IMG/VR virus record: IMGVR_UViG_3300013102_000011
Span: 1 to 51,974 of that record
Length of the DNA: 51,974 bases
Source: a virus
Reading direction: 5' to 3' (one strand)
The notes beneath the pieces were generated by a model that saw nothing but the letters and a program-made list of their open reading frames with translations, did not search any database and was not told where the DNA came from. Numbering within the stretch: position 1 is the first letter of the stretch; every line of letters starts with the position of its first letter. Both the position numbers and the translations under genes were made by a program. Shown here piece by piece: positions 7,756 to 14,339 of this stretch.

Positions 7756-8180
7756 GCCCCACCCCACAGCGCCGGCCAGCGCTCGATGCCGGCGGCGAAT
7801 CCGGCCAGCACCAGAATGGCGCCGATCGCCAGCGCGACGGCCAGCAGGAAGGCGACCACGTCGCCGAGGGTTACCTTGAACGGGTCGGCCTTGGCCTCGG
7901 CCACGTTGCGGCGGCGTTCGATCAGGCGCTCGCGGCGGCGCTGGGCGCGGGCAAGGTTCGGGCGGTCGATGCGCTCGGCCTGCGGCACCACCGGTTCGTC
8001 CGGAAGCTGGATCTGCGCCAATGCCTCGCGCGGGTCCGGGCCCTGCGTTTCCGGCTCGGGCCGGCGGTGCAGCTGGTCGACGCCGACGCGGGCGATCATG
8101 ACCTGCTCGTCGGTGGGAGGCACGAGTCGGCCTGCGCCATCGACGTCCTGATACTGCCGGACTGCTTTCTGCTTTTTCAT
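7752..8180 (-). CDS. Membrane-anchored hypothetical protein, C-terminal TM
   Basis: A 142-aa protein. Residues 1-95 are charged with an arginine-rich helix (RAQRRRERLIERRRN), and residues 105-130 form one hydrophobic segment (VVAFLLAVALAIGAILVLAGFA). Predicted tail-anchored inner-membrane protein with a cytoplasmic domain. ATG 8180 is preceded by a CCACCACC spacer. It overlaps the next gene by 4 nt. Function unknown. Confidence 0.65.
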   Translation of the reverse strand: MKKQKAVRQYQDVDGAGRLVPPTDEQVMIARVGVDQLHRRPEPETQGPDPREALAQIQLPDEPVVPQAERIDRPNLARAQRRRERLIERRRNVAEAKADPFKVTLGDVVAFLLAVALAIGAILVLAGFAAGIERWPALWGGA

Positions 8181-8198
8181 GGTGGTGGTCTCGGTGGG

Positions 8199-8444
8199 TC
8201 AGATGAAGAACATCGCCAGTTCAGCGTCGGTCAGCATGACCGAGTACGGGGTGGCGTCGCCGACGATCTGGAACCATGCGCGGCCACCCTTGATGCTGGT
8301 GATGCCGATCACGTTTGCGCCAAGGGCGGCGCGCGCCGCTTCGAACATGCCCCGCCACGTCGCACGATCAACACCCGGCTTCGGGCAGGCTGCTGCGTTC
8401 TTAGGGGCCTTGATGGCAGTGCTGGGCTGGCGGTCGAATTTCAT
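8199..8444 (-). CDS. First gene of accessory operon, hypothetical 81 aa
   Basis: A small globular protein with alternating helices (TWRGMFEAARAALGANVIG) and strands (AWFQIVGDA). It is the first gene after the palindromic promoter at 8461-8494, with a roughly 20-nt leader. No family recognised. Its promoter twin controls the 39.9 kb operon, so it is probably expressed with those genes. Confidence 0.65.
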   Translation of the reverse strand: MKFDRQPSTAIKAPKNAAACPKPGVDRATWRGMFEAARAALGANVIGITSIKGGRAWFQIVGDATPYSVMLTDAELAMFFI

Positions 8445-8460
8445 GTGATGGGCCTGTCGC

Positions 8461-8529
8461 GTTGGTGTGGGCTCAGTATATCCGGATATACCAATGCAAC
8501 AACGTCACATGTAGGAATCAGCGTTCTAC
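8461..8529 (-). promoter_or_regulatory. Promoter P1 with 16-bp palindromic operator and upstream box
   Basis: The block 8461-8494 is identical to 39892-39925. It holds the perfect palindrome GTATATCCGGATATAC (8476-8491), whose minus-strand edge forms a TATACT -10 box. TTGTTG 16 nt upstream could be the -35. An upstream box GTAGAACGCTGATTCC (8514-8529) lies exactly 35 nt before the block, matched by GTGGAACGCTGTTTCC at the twin site. Confidence 0.75.
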
Positions 8530-8562
8530 TGTTGCGATTAATCAGTAGGATATTCTCCCGGG

Positions 8563-9141
8563 ATGAAACCGATCATCTCACTATCGGCTGCCCGATCAGC
8601 TGGGTTGGCGCGCTACTTCACCGGACGCCCTTGCCGTCGCGGGCATGTCGCAGAGCGGCTCGTCAGTTCGGCCATGTGCTCGGCCTGCAGGTCCGAAGAT
8701 AACGCCTCCTACCACCAACGGACACGAGATCGCCAGCTGGTCCGCATCGCTCGAAACAATGAGGCGAGGCGCGATGAGATCAGGTCCTCGATGCGTGCTC
8801 GATTCCATGCCCACCCGGAGAGCTTCGTCCGCAGCCACGCGAAGCGCCGGGCAGCGATCTCGGAGGGCGGCTTGGACGACTTCACCGTGTTCGTCATGGC
8901 TGAGGCCGTGCTGGCTACCCGCCGCCGCCGCGCGATGACCGGTATCGACTGGCACGTTGACCACATGGTGCCGTTGAGCCGTGGCGGCGCGCATGCCTGG
9001 CACAACATCCAGGTGATTCCGGCGTGGCTCAATCGGTGGAAAAGCGATCGGCTGATTCTGACCTGTCGCGGCGAGTGGGTCCGACACCTGCACCACGCGC
9101 ATGGCTTACCGCCACCATTACCGCTACCAAGCCCGGAATAG
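8563..9141 (+). CDS. HNH endonuclease-like protein
   Basis: A 192-aa protein. The N-terminal 60 residues hold a zinc-knuckle-like C-RRGH...CSAC pattern. A basic helical middle follows, then an HNH core near residues 125-160: DWHVDHMVPLSRGG, AWHNIQVIP and the final N-xx-K. Small phage HNH proteins are homing enzymes or cos/terminase helpers. This one is far from the terminase and lies on the opposite strand to its neighbours, next to a tRNA, which suits a mobile or moron gene. CTCCCGGG lies at its ribosome-binding position. Confidence 0.8.
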   Translation: MKPIISLSAARSAGLARYFTGRPCRRGHVAERLVSSAMCSACRSEDNASYHQRTRDRQLVRIARNNEARRDEIRSSMRARFHAHPESFVRSHAKRRAAISEGGLDDFTVFVMAEAVLATRRRRAMTGIDWHVDHMVPLSRGGAHAWHNIQVIPAWLNRWKSDRLILTCRGEWVRHLHHAHGLPPPLPLPSPE

Positions 9142-9158
9142 GGCCTGCAACCTGTGGG

Positions 9159-9233
9159 TGGTGAGCGGGGTGGGGATCGAACCCACGACCACAGAATTAA
9201 AAGTTCCGTGCTCTACCACTGAGCTACCCGCCC
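9159..9233 (-). tRNA. tRNA-Lys (anticodon UUU)
   Basis: A complete cloverleaf: acceptor GGGCGGG/CCCGCUC with one G-U, D-stem GCUC/GAGC, anticodon stem CGGAA/UUCUG with loop CUUUUAA, variable UGGUC, T-arm GUGGG-UUCGAUC-CCCAC, discriminator A, and an encoded CCA. AAA/AAG lysine codons would benefit. In a GC-rich genome a phage UUU tRNA may supply wobble reading, or the copy may descend from an attachment site. Confidence 0.93.
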
Positions 9234-9310
9234 CACGACCTTTGGTTGAACGCCCATCTCGGCCTGTGGCTCCGACGATGTGATTAAAAGTCATGTGGTC
9301 TGGCATAATG

Positions 9311-9340
9311 CGACCTCCCGGGCTTTCCCGGGGATTCCCG
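9311..9340 (-). repeat. CGGGAA array A, three 10-bp units
   Basis: On the minus strand CGGGAATCCC, CGGGAAAGCC and CGGGAGGTCG follow with exact 10-bp period. They lie about 80 nt upstream of the tRNA-Lys 5' end. The same motif with the same period occurs at 43101-43140. One helical turn between units suggests a protein bound on one DNA face. Confidence 0.6.
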
Positions 9341-9401
9341 TAAAGCATTACTCCAGCTTGGCTTTTTCGGCTACGACTATGTTCGGGCAAGTGTTTCACG
9401 C

Positions 9402-9659
9402 ATGGCCGCAACCGGTCCCGTTACCGCCACCAAGGTCCCCTCTATGCTCAATCCAAAGACGATCGAATCCGAGGTTCGAAACGCCACCTCGGAACGGCTG
9501 CTGGTCGACGGCACCGGCGAGCGCGGCACCGGCCGCCTTGGCCTCCGGATCCGGCCTGGCCGTCCGAGGCGGCGCGAGGACACCGAACAGGTGGCCGGCG
9601 TGGAGGATGGCGATCGCGCGAAGCGGCGGCCGCCGTACCACTGGGCACTGGCGGCCTAG
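9402..9659 (+). pseudogene. Possible truncated integrase N-terminal remnant
   Basis: An 85-codon frame. From ATG 9444 it reads MLNPKTIESEVRNATSER, then LLVDGTGERGTGRLGLRIRPG, which resembles the arm-binding N-terminus of tyrosine recombinases (a 'D-G-x-G-x-x-G-x-G-R-L-x-L-R' pattern). After residue about 60 the match ends and the frame stops near the Rz1 end; no catalytic R-H-R-Y domain follows in any frame. It lies plus-strand in an otherwise gene-free 9234-9655 gap. It could be a decayed integrase or a chance frame. Confidence 0.3.
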
Positions 9660-9934
9660 CGGATGTGGCCTTTGGCTCGGTGCTCGGCCAGGCAGCGGTG
9701 CTCCTCGCCGCGCAGGCGCCGTTCCTCGGTCAGGATTCCCAACAGCTCGACGGCAAAGGCCGGGCCCTCGCGGAGCCAGTCGGCCGGCCATTCGCTCGGG
9801 TCAGGGGTCGCGCCCTGCTCGCAGTGGACTGCCGGCGGCTCGGGCTCGATCGACGGCCGCACGTCCCTCGTCGCGCACGCGGTCAGGCAGGCCAGTAGGG
9901 CAATTGGCAGGAACTTCGATGGTCCTGGTTTCAT
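9656..9934 (-). CDS. Rz1-like outer-membrane spanin lipoprotein
   Basis: The start MKPGPSKF at 9934 lies inside Rz in another frame. It has a signal peptide with lipobox LTAC (Cys20), a Pro/Glu stretch in the mature N-terminus, and ends at residue 92. A lipoprotein nested and staggered over an i-spanin is the hallmark of Rz/Rz1 pairs, which fuse inner and outer membranes in the last step of lysis. The mature part (about 72 aa) is longer than in lambda Rz1, with extra Cys at QCEG-like and HRCL positions. Confidence 0.82.
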   Translation of the reverse strand: MKPGPSKFLPIALLACLTACATRDVRPSIEPEPPAVHCEQGATPDPSEWPADWLREGPAFAVELLGILTEERRLRGEEHRCLAEHRAKGHIR

Positions 9935-10250
9935 AGCGCACGCGCTCCACCGCTGCCGCGGTCTCGGTTCGGGTCTCGACGGTCGCCTCGTGGGCGCGGT
10001 CGGTAGTGCTGTTGTTGATCGCCGCAGCGTCCTGGGCCTGCTTGGCGGCTGCGGCCTTGGCCTCGGCATCGGCCTTTGCCTGGGCGGCCACCCAGCTCGC
10101 GCGCTCGTCGGCCACGCCGGAATCGTATCGATGCTCGCCGTAGCGCCAGCCGATCAGCAGAACCGCGGCCACCGCCCAGGCCTGCCACGGGATCGCGCGC
10201 AGGAAGGCCCAGGCGCCCTTAGCGGCGGCGATCAGCGGCAGCGGGATCAC
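9801..10250 (-). CDS. Rz-like inner-membrane spanin
   Basis: A 149-aa protein starting at GTG 10250, which overlaps the previous stop (GTGA). It has one N-terminal membrane segment (about residues 15-35, WAVAAVLLIGW) followed by a long Ala/Lys/Glu-rich coiled-coil periplasmic domain. The C-terminus overlaps the Rz1 gene. It pairs with Rz1 to bridge the envelope after endolysin action. Confidence 0.85.
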   Translation of the reverse strand: MIPLPLIAAAKGAWAFLRAIPWQAWAVAAVLLIGWRYGEHRYDSGVADERASWVAAQAKADAEAKAAAAKQAQDAAAINNSTTDRAHEATVETRTETAAAVERVRYETRTIEVPANCPTGLPDRVRDEGRAAVDRARAAGSPLRAGRDP

Positions 10251-10531
10251 GGCGTGGCCTCGGCCGGAATCGGGCGGATGCGGAATCCGAACCAGATCTC
10301 GTCGCCGGGATTGCGGTAGCTGTTCGCCAACTGCAGCATGCTGGCGCCGACGCTGATCACCAATTCCAGGACCCAGCTCTTGGCGACGACCATGTTGATC
10401 TCGTCGCCGTCCTCGCTCTCCATCTGGCAGAACACCGGCACGCCAAAGTGCCACCCTTCGTGAGTGAAGCCCTGGGCCAGCGCGCTGGCCCGGGTCATCC
10501 AGATGGCATCGGCCAGCTCGCGCAGGCTCAT
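10247..10531 (-). CDS. Lysis-cassette hypothetical protein
   Basis: A 94-aa protein. ATG 10531 overlaps the holin stop as ATGA. It is soluble with strands (HFGVPVFCQM, EINMVVAKSWVLELV) and a C-terminal FGFRIRP. Coupled between holin and Rz, it probably takes part in or regulates lysis, but it has no known family here. Confidence 0.65.
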   Translation of the reverse strand: MSLRELADAIWMTRASALAQGFTHEGWHFGVPVFCQMESEDGDEINMVVAKSWVLELVISVGASMLQLANSYRNPGDEIWFGFRIRPIPAEATP

Positions 10532-10893
10532 GGCTTGCACTCGTCCGCCGGCACTACCGGCATCGCGCTCATCTTGGGCTCGAGCCAGGGCCAGAAGTGG
10601 TACAGGACCCGCGCGCCGTAGGTGTATATCACCGGCGAGGCAAAGCCGATCGCTGCGGCGATGCCGAGGCGCTCGATCCAGTCACCTGGCCACATGGCGG
10701 CGACCGGCAAGGCGCCCAGCAGGAAGGCCAGCATGCGCGTCCAGAAGCGGCGGGGCACCTCCGGCATGGCGACCAGCGAGGGAGCGTTCTTGACCAGCTG
10801 GGTCACGCCCCAGGAAACGATCAGGCCGACGATGATCGCCCGGACCTCGCGAAAGGTGAGCCAAGTGGCCACGGTGTTGATCCAGTCGAACAT
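10528..10893 (-). CDS. Putative holin
   Basis: A 121-aa protein with hydrophobic segments near residues 18-36 (VRAIIVGLIVSWGV), 53-70 (MLAFLLGALPVAAMWPG) and 76-95 (GIAAAIGFASPVIYTYGA), a basic loop between, and a cytoplasmic tail. Location directly after the endolysin and before the spanins supports holin function. It would permeabilise the inner membrane at a set time. Confidence 0.75.
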   Translation of the reverse strand: MFDWINTVATWLTFREVRAIIVGLIVSWGVTQLVKNAPSLVAMPEVPRRFWTRMLAFLLGALPVAAMWPGDWIERLGIAAAIGFASPVIYTYGARVLYHFWPWLEPKMSAMPVVPADECKP

Positions 10894-10908
10894 TTGCCGC
10901 TTCTCCGG

Positions 10909-11466
10909 TCAGGAAACCCGCTCGCGGAACCAGCCGTAGACGTACTCCTCGTCCTTCGGGCGGCGGCGTGCCAGGTCGATGTAGTAGGCGCCCTGCAGGC
11001 AGTTCAGCACGCGATGCAGGACGGTCTCGCCTTCCTTGCCGCGCTTGGCCAGGTAGGTTTTCAGTGCGGCCACGGTGCGCGGGCCACAGGCGCCGTCCTC
11101 ACCCACGTCGGCGAAGTCGCGGCCGTTGCGGTTCAGGGCGTTGAGGGCTTGTTGCAGGAACATGCTGGCGCGGGCTGGACCCATGTTGACGCCGGTATCG
11201 ACCAGCTCGGCGCCGACCAGGTCGGATGCCTCGACGATCGGGCCGTAGCCGGGCTCGTTGACGAACAGCATGCGGTAGATGGCGCGCGCCTCCGGCTCTG
11301 TCAGCGCGGCGACCTCGGCCGGCGTGACCTGGCGCTTGCGGTAGCGCGACAGGGTCGCCTGCGTGATGCCGTACTTGGTCGGCCCGCCGCTGTCCTTCGG
11401 GTCGTTGGTGTACTTCGAACCCTCACGGCGGATCACATCGCTGATGATATCGTCGACCTTGCTCAT
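10909..11466 (-). CDS. Endolysin, glycoside hydrolase 108-type muramidase
   Basis: A 185-aa protein with start MSKVDD at 11466 after GTGGGG. The N-terminal motif RREGSKYTNDPKDSGGPTKYG carries the expected catalytic Glu15 of N-acetylmuramidases of family 108. The C-terminal third has a peptidoglycan-binding-3 pattern (GEDGACGPRTVAALKTYLA). There is no signal peptide, so it depends on the holin. It cuts the glycan of the host wall. Confidence 0.9.
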   Translation of the reverse strand: MSKVDDIISDVIRREGSKYTNDPKDSGGPTKYGITQATLSRYRKRQVTPAEVAALTEPEARAIYRMLFVNEPGYGPIVEASDLVGAELVDTGVNMGPARASMFLQQALNALNRNGRDFADVGEDGACGPRTVAALKTYLAKRGKEGETVLHRVLNCLQGAYYIDLARRRPKDEEYVYGWFRERVS

Positions 11467-11530
11467 CTCATCCCCACTTCGAATTGGTGCCGGGAGGCGT
11501 TGCGGCGCCTCCCGGCTGGCCCTGGTTCCG

Positions 11531-11965
11531 CTACTCGAGCGGCACCCCTCCATTCCTCACGGCCCACAGGGCCGCAGCCACCAGCAGGCCGCCGATGACG
11601 CCGATCACGTACCGCGTGGCATCACGCAGGCCGGCCTTCGCCGCGCTGGTGATGACGCGTGTCTCGCGGCCCTCACCCTCGAGGGCGCGCAGGCGTGCCT
11701 CGTGGCCTTCCAGGCGCCGATCCACTGCGGTGATCTGCGCCTCGTGGTGCGGCAGGCGCTGCAGCTGCAGCTCTACTGCCTGCTGGCGCGCCATCATGCT
11801 GCGGATATCGGCGCGGATATCGGCGATGCTCTGGCCCTGCCCCTCGTGCGAACGCTGCAGTGCCGCCATGTCGACGCGCAGGTCGCCCAGCATCGCATTG
11901 CCCTTCTCCTGGGCCTCCCGCGTGTCCTGTAGTAACTCAGTGATCAGCGCGAGACGTTCGGGCAT
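11531..11965 (-). CDS. Coiled-coil protein with C-terminal membrane segment
   Basis: A 144-aa protein. The start MPERLALITELL at 11965 is preferred: GGAG lies about 12 nt upstream and the longer frame is arginine-rich noise. Residues 5-95 predict a continuous coiled coil, and residues about 118-138 are a single membrane helix (VIGVIGGLLVAAALWAV). It lies just before the endolysin. It may be an accessory holin/antiholin or scaffold of the lysis cassette. Confidence 0.65.
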   Translation of the reverse strand: MPERLALITELLQDTREAQEKGNAMLGDLRVDMAALQRSHEGQGQSIADIRADIRSMMARQQAVELQLQRLPHHEAQITAVDRRLEGHEARLRALEGEGRETRVITSAAKAGLRDATRYVIGVIGGLLVAAALWAVRNGGVPLE

Positions 11966-12064
11966 GGTGGCTGCGTTCTCCACGGGTTGTTTACCCGCCG
12001 TTCTATTGGTGGAAATGGTACCAGCTCGCCGAGGCCGTGTGTTTGACCGGTTTTTCACGAAACC

Positions 12065-12424
12065 TCACAGTTTAATCATGGCATTGAGGAACACGGTCGG
12101 CTGCATGTTGTTGTGCGCGCCGCCGACGCCATTTGCTTGTACCGCAATGCCCGTTCCTGCCGCGTAGATGCCGATTCCGGTACCGGCGGCATAGAGGCTG
12201 ATGCCTGTCGCGCTGGCCGTCGTGTTCTCCGCCCGATGGTTGTTGGCAGTGCCGACATCCGAACCCTGGCCGTTTGCCGTGGTCACGCGGTTGTAGCTGT
12301 GCACGTGTCCCGGATCGTAGACGCCGTGGGTGTGGGTCGGATCGTACACGCTGTGTGCGTGCGTCGGGTCGCCCTCGGTGAAAAGCTTGTCCATCGTTGC
12401 GCCCGGCCCGTCGATTCTGTGCAT
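12065..12424 (-). CDS. Short tail-collar-like protein with HxH metal motifs
   Basis: A 119-aa protein. Its N-terminus MHRIDGPGAT...KLFTEGDPT matches that of the 221-aa fibre protein at 13464-14129. The middle repeats a His-x-His element: THAHSVYDP, THTHGVYDP, HVHSYN. The C-terminus NNMQPTVFLNAMIKL resembles collar-domain ends of microcystin-dependent/T4 gp12-like fibres. HxH motifs in such fibres bind metal in a trimeric spike. It follows a terminator and so may be expressed apart from the other tail genes. Confidence 0.7.
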   Translation of the reverse strand: MHRIDGPGATMDKLFTEGDPTHAHSVYDPTHTHGVYDPGHVHSYNRVTTANGQGSDVGTANNHRAENTTASATGISLYAAGTGIGIYAAGTGIAVQANGVGGAHNNMQPTVFLNAMIKL

Positions 12425-12432
12425 TTCTTTGC

Positions 12433-12462
12433 CTTGTTGTCGGGAGTATTCCCGAGGCAAAG
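12433..12462. promoter_or_regulatory. Nested inverted repeats before the collar gene
   Basis: An outer CTTTGCCT/AGGCAAAG-type pair encloses CGGGAGTATTCCCG (12441-12454). The 13-mer ATTCCCGAGGCAA (12448-12460) is also at 3876-3888. It lies in the leader of the collar/lysis transcript; operator or RNA structure. Confidence 0.45.
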
Positions 12463-12511
12463 AGTGCTTTTCGGCGCTGATCTGCGGTATTTGCAGGCCT
12501 ACATATTGACA

Positions 12512-12540
12512 GCGGCGCGGAGTATTGCTCTCCGCGCCGC
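12512..12540 (-). terminator. Strong hairpin ending the main tail operon
   Basis: Perfect 11-bp arms GCGGCGCGGAG (12512-12522) and CTCCGCGCCGC (12530-12540) with a 7-nt loop, 10 nt after the stop of the 305-aa tail gene. No long U-tract. Confidence 0.7.
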
Positions 12541-12549
12541 CTGCCCGCC

Positions 12550-13467
12550 TTACTTCGGCTGTTCCGTCGCGTTGTGCGTGGCGATTCGCTTCCCAGCATC
12601 CTCGCCGGCGAAGTAGCAGTTGTCGCCGACGTTGATGAACACGACGTCGCGCACGCCGACTGGACGGCATTCGATCACGCGCTCCCACGTCAGGCCGCGC
12701 TCGTCTGCGACCAGGACCTCGCGGTCCAGCATCTCGGGCAGTTTGGCCTCGCCGCCACCACGCAACGGCATCGGCGTGCTGTCCGAAGCCACCACGGCCG
12801 CACCGCTCTCGGTGACGATGCGCCAGCAGGGCTGCGGGCTGATGGTGTTGTTGCGGACCTCGAGGAGTACGACGGATTCGGTGTCGAAATCCGGGCACTC
12901 GATCCGGTAGCCGAGCTGCACGTCGCCGGCGACCAGGTTCGGCTCCAGCAGCATGTCGGTCGCCACGCAGTTCGGAAGCGGGCCACCACCACCGTCATTT
13001 GCCTGGACCTCGGCAGTGACCGTCATCCGCAGCGATCCGCTGGATAGAACCGCCGTTCCGCCAACTGCGCGGATTTCGATGATGATGTTGTAGGAGGCCG
13101 TGCTGGATCCCGACGTGTACCTGCTCGCGGTGATCTTCACCTGGCGCTCGGCGGTCAGTGGGCGCCAATCGCCGGCGGTGTTCTCGATCACCGCGCCGGA
13201 GCCGCCGACGTTGATGGTGGTGAGACGCAGCTCATAGCCGTCGCCAAGGCCCGGGGTGACGAGGTCATACCACTGGCCGCCGACCGGGCTGTAGCCAGTG
13301 CCGAACCCCAGCCAGCTGCCGTCGGTTCCGATGCGCAGGATGCCCTCGGAAACCGATTGCACGAATCCGACGGCGTATGCGTTGATCGGCTGATACACCG
13401 GCGATGCGATGATTCCGGGCGCCGTCGAGGGCGACCGGCGGGGGAGCATCAGTACGCCCGGGATCAC
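12550..13467 (-). CDS. Putative tail/fibre-associated structural protein
   Basis: A 305-aa protein. The GTG at 13467 overlaps the fibre-gene stop (GTGA). It is beta-rich with Gly/Thr/Val repeats, has a central GDGGGGPLP linker near residue 160, and four or five Cys in the C-terminal half. No enzyme motif is seen. Last gene of the tail operon, downstream of two fibre genes; probably a fibre-tip, adhesin or fibre-assembly partner. Family not recognised. Confidence 0.6.
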   Translation of the reverse strand: MIPGVLMLPRRSPSTAPGIIASPVYQPINAYAVGFVQSVSEGILRIGTDGSWLGFGTGYSPVGGQWYDLVTPGLGDGYELRLTTINVGGSGAVIENTAGDWRPLTAERQVKITASRYTSGSSTASYNIIIEIRAVGGTAVLSSGSLRMTVTAEVQANDGGGGPLPNCVATDMLLEPNLVAGDVQLGYRIECPDFDTESVVLLEVRNNTISPQPCWRIVTESGAAVVASDSTPMPLRGGGEAKLPEMLDREVLVADERGLTWERVIECRPVGVRDVVFINVGDNCYFAGEDAGKRIATHNATEQPK

Positions 13468-14129
13468 GTGGTTGGCTCCAGGCCGCCGGTCACCCACCAG
13501 GTGTTCGCGCCCTTTTTAATCAGGACGATGATGGCGTGCTGGTTCAGGGTCTTGAGGTTGTAGCCCGCGCTGCGCAGCAGGCCGACACTGCCGCCCGCGG
13601 CAATCGTGACCTGCCCGGTGAAGTGCTGTGAAATGTGAATGCAGGTGCCGACCGGCAGGTTCAACTCGCTGTCCGGCCGGACCGTATAGGTGATGGCAGT
13701 CGAACCATTGAGCGACAGGATGTTCTCTGCGTGCGTGGCCTCGGTCTGGAAAGACGTACCGCTGAGGATCTGAACCTCGCGGCGGATCTGGTTCGACTTG
13801 AAAACGCCGTTGTAGATCTTCTCGGCCAGCTGCTGCAGTGCCGCCTCGACGTTCTTGGTGGCAAAGAAATTGCCGACATCGGCCACCGACACGCCAGTGG
13901 CGGTGACGGACACGCCGCCGCCGGCGATCAGCGACTTGATGGCCGCGACCAGCTGCGCGCTGTTCGACTTGGTCGGCTCGATTCCTGCCTCGAGCAGGAC
14001 GTTGATGATCTCGTCCTGGACGGCGTTGCACCAGTCCGCCGTCACGGTGGTGGCCGGTACGCCAGTGGTCGGATTGCCCTCGGTGAACTTGCCGTCAGCG
14101 GTTGCGCCTTCGCCATCGATGCGATGCAT
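13464..14129 (-). CDS. Tail fibre protein
   Basis: A 221-aa protein. The N-terminus (MHRIDGEGATADGKFTEGNP) and the block WCNAVQDEIINVLLEAGIEP are typical of phage tail-fibre attachment regions. A Gly/Thr/Val-rich middle follows, then a beta-rich C-terminus (SGTSFQTEATHAENILSL, TGQVTIAAGG). Likely a short receptor-binding fibre. The first 20 residues are shared with the collar protein at 12065-12424, suggesting both dock to one baseplate site. Confidence 0.78.
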   Translation of the reverse strand: MHRIDGEGATADGKFTEGNPTTGVPATTVTADWCNAVQDEIINVLLEAGIEPTKSNSAQLVAAIKSLIAGGGVSVTATGVSVADVGNFFATKNVEAALQQLAEKIYNGVFKSNQIRREVQILSGTSFQTEATHAENILSLNGSTAITYTVRPDSELNLPVGTCIHISQHFTGQVTIAAGGSVGLLRSAGYNLKTLNQHAIIVLIKKGANTWWVTGGLEPTT

Positions 14130-14135
14130 GGTCGT

Positions 14136-14330
14136 TTACTCCGTCTGTTCGGCAGCGGCTGCGGCCTGGATGCCGATCGGGTTGGCATCGGAGGTCGCCT
14201 GTCGCTCGGCGGCAACCTCGGGAAGTTTGCGCAGCACGGACACAGCCTGCTCGACTTCGCGGAAGGGGCGCTCGCCCAAATATGCCAGGGTTGCGGCGAG
14301 CTGCTGTTCGGTGATGATGAATTGGCGCAT
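14136..14330 (-). CDS. Small helical protein between fibre genes
   Basis: A 64-aa protein, MRQFIITEQQLAATLAYLGERP then a Glu/Ala-rich tail. Sited between two fibre genes it could be a fibre chaperone, but no family match is visible. ATG 14330 follows AGAACA, a modest ribosome-binding site. Confidence 0.6.
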   Translation of the reverse strand: MRQFIITEQQLAATLAYLGERPFREVEQAVSVLRKLPEVAAERQATSDANPIGIQAAAAAEQTE

Positions 14331-14339
14331 GCTGTTCTC

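Noticed and set aside
9159-9233. tRNA-Lys as a proven attachment site
   Set aside because: No repeated tRNA 3' segment occurs elsewhere in the window and no intact integrase is present, so att status cannot be supported.
9101-9283. 60-aa plus-strand peptide over the tRNA
   Set aside because: Its GIEPTT-type string is the well-known mistranslation of a tRNA gene.
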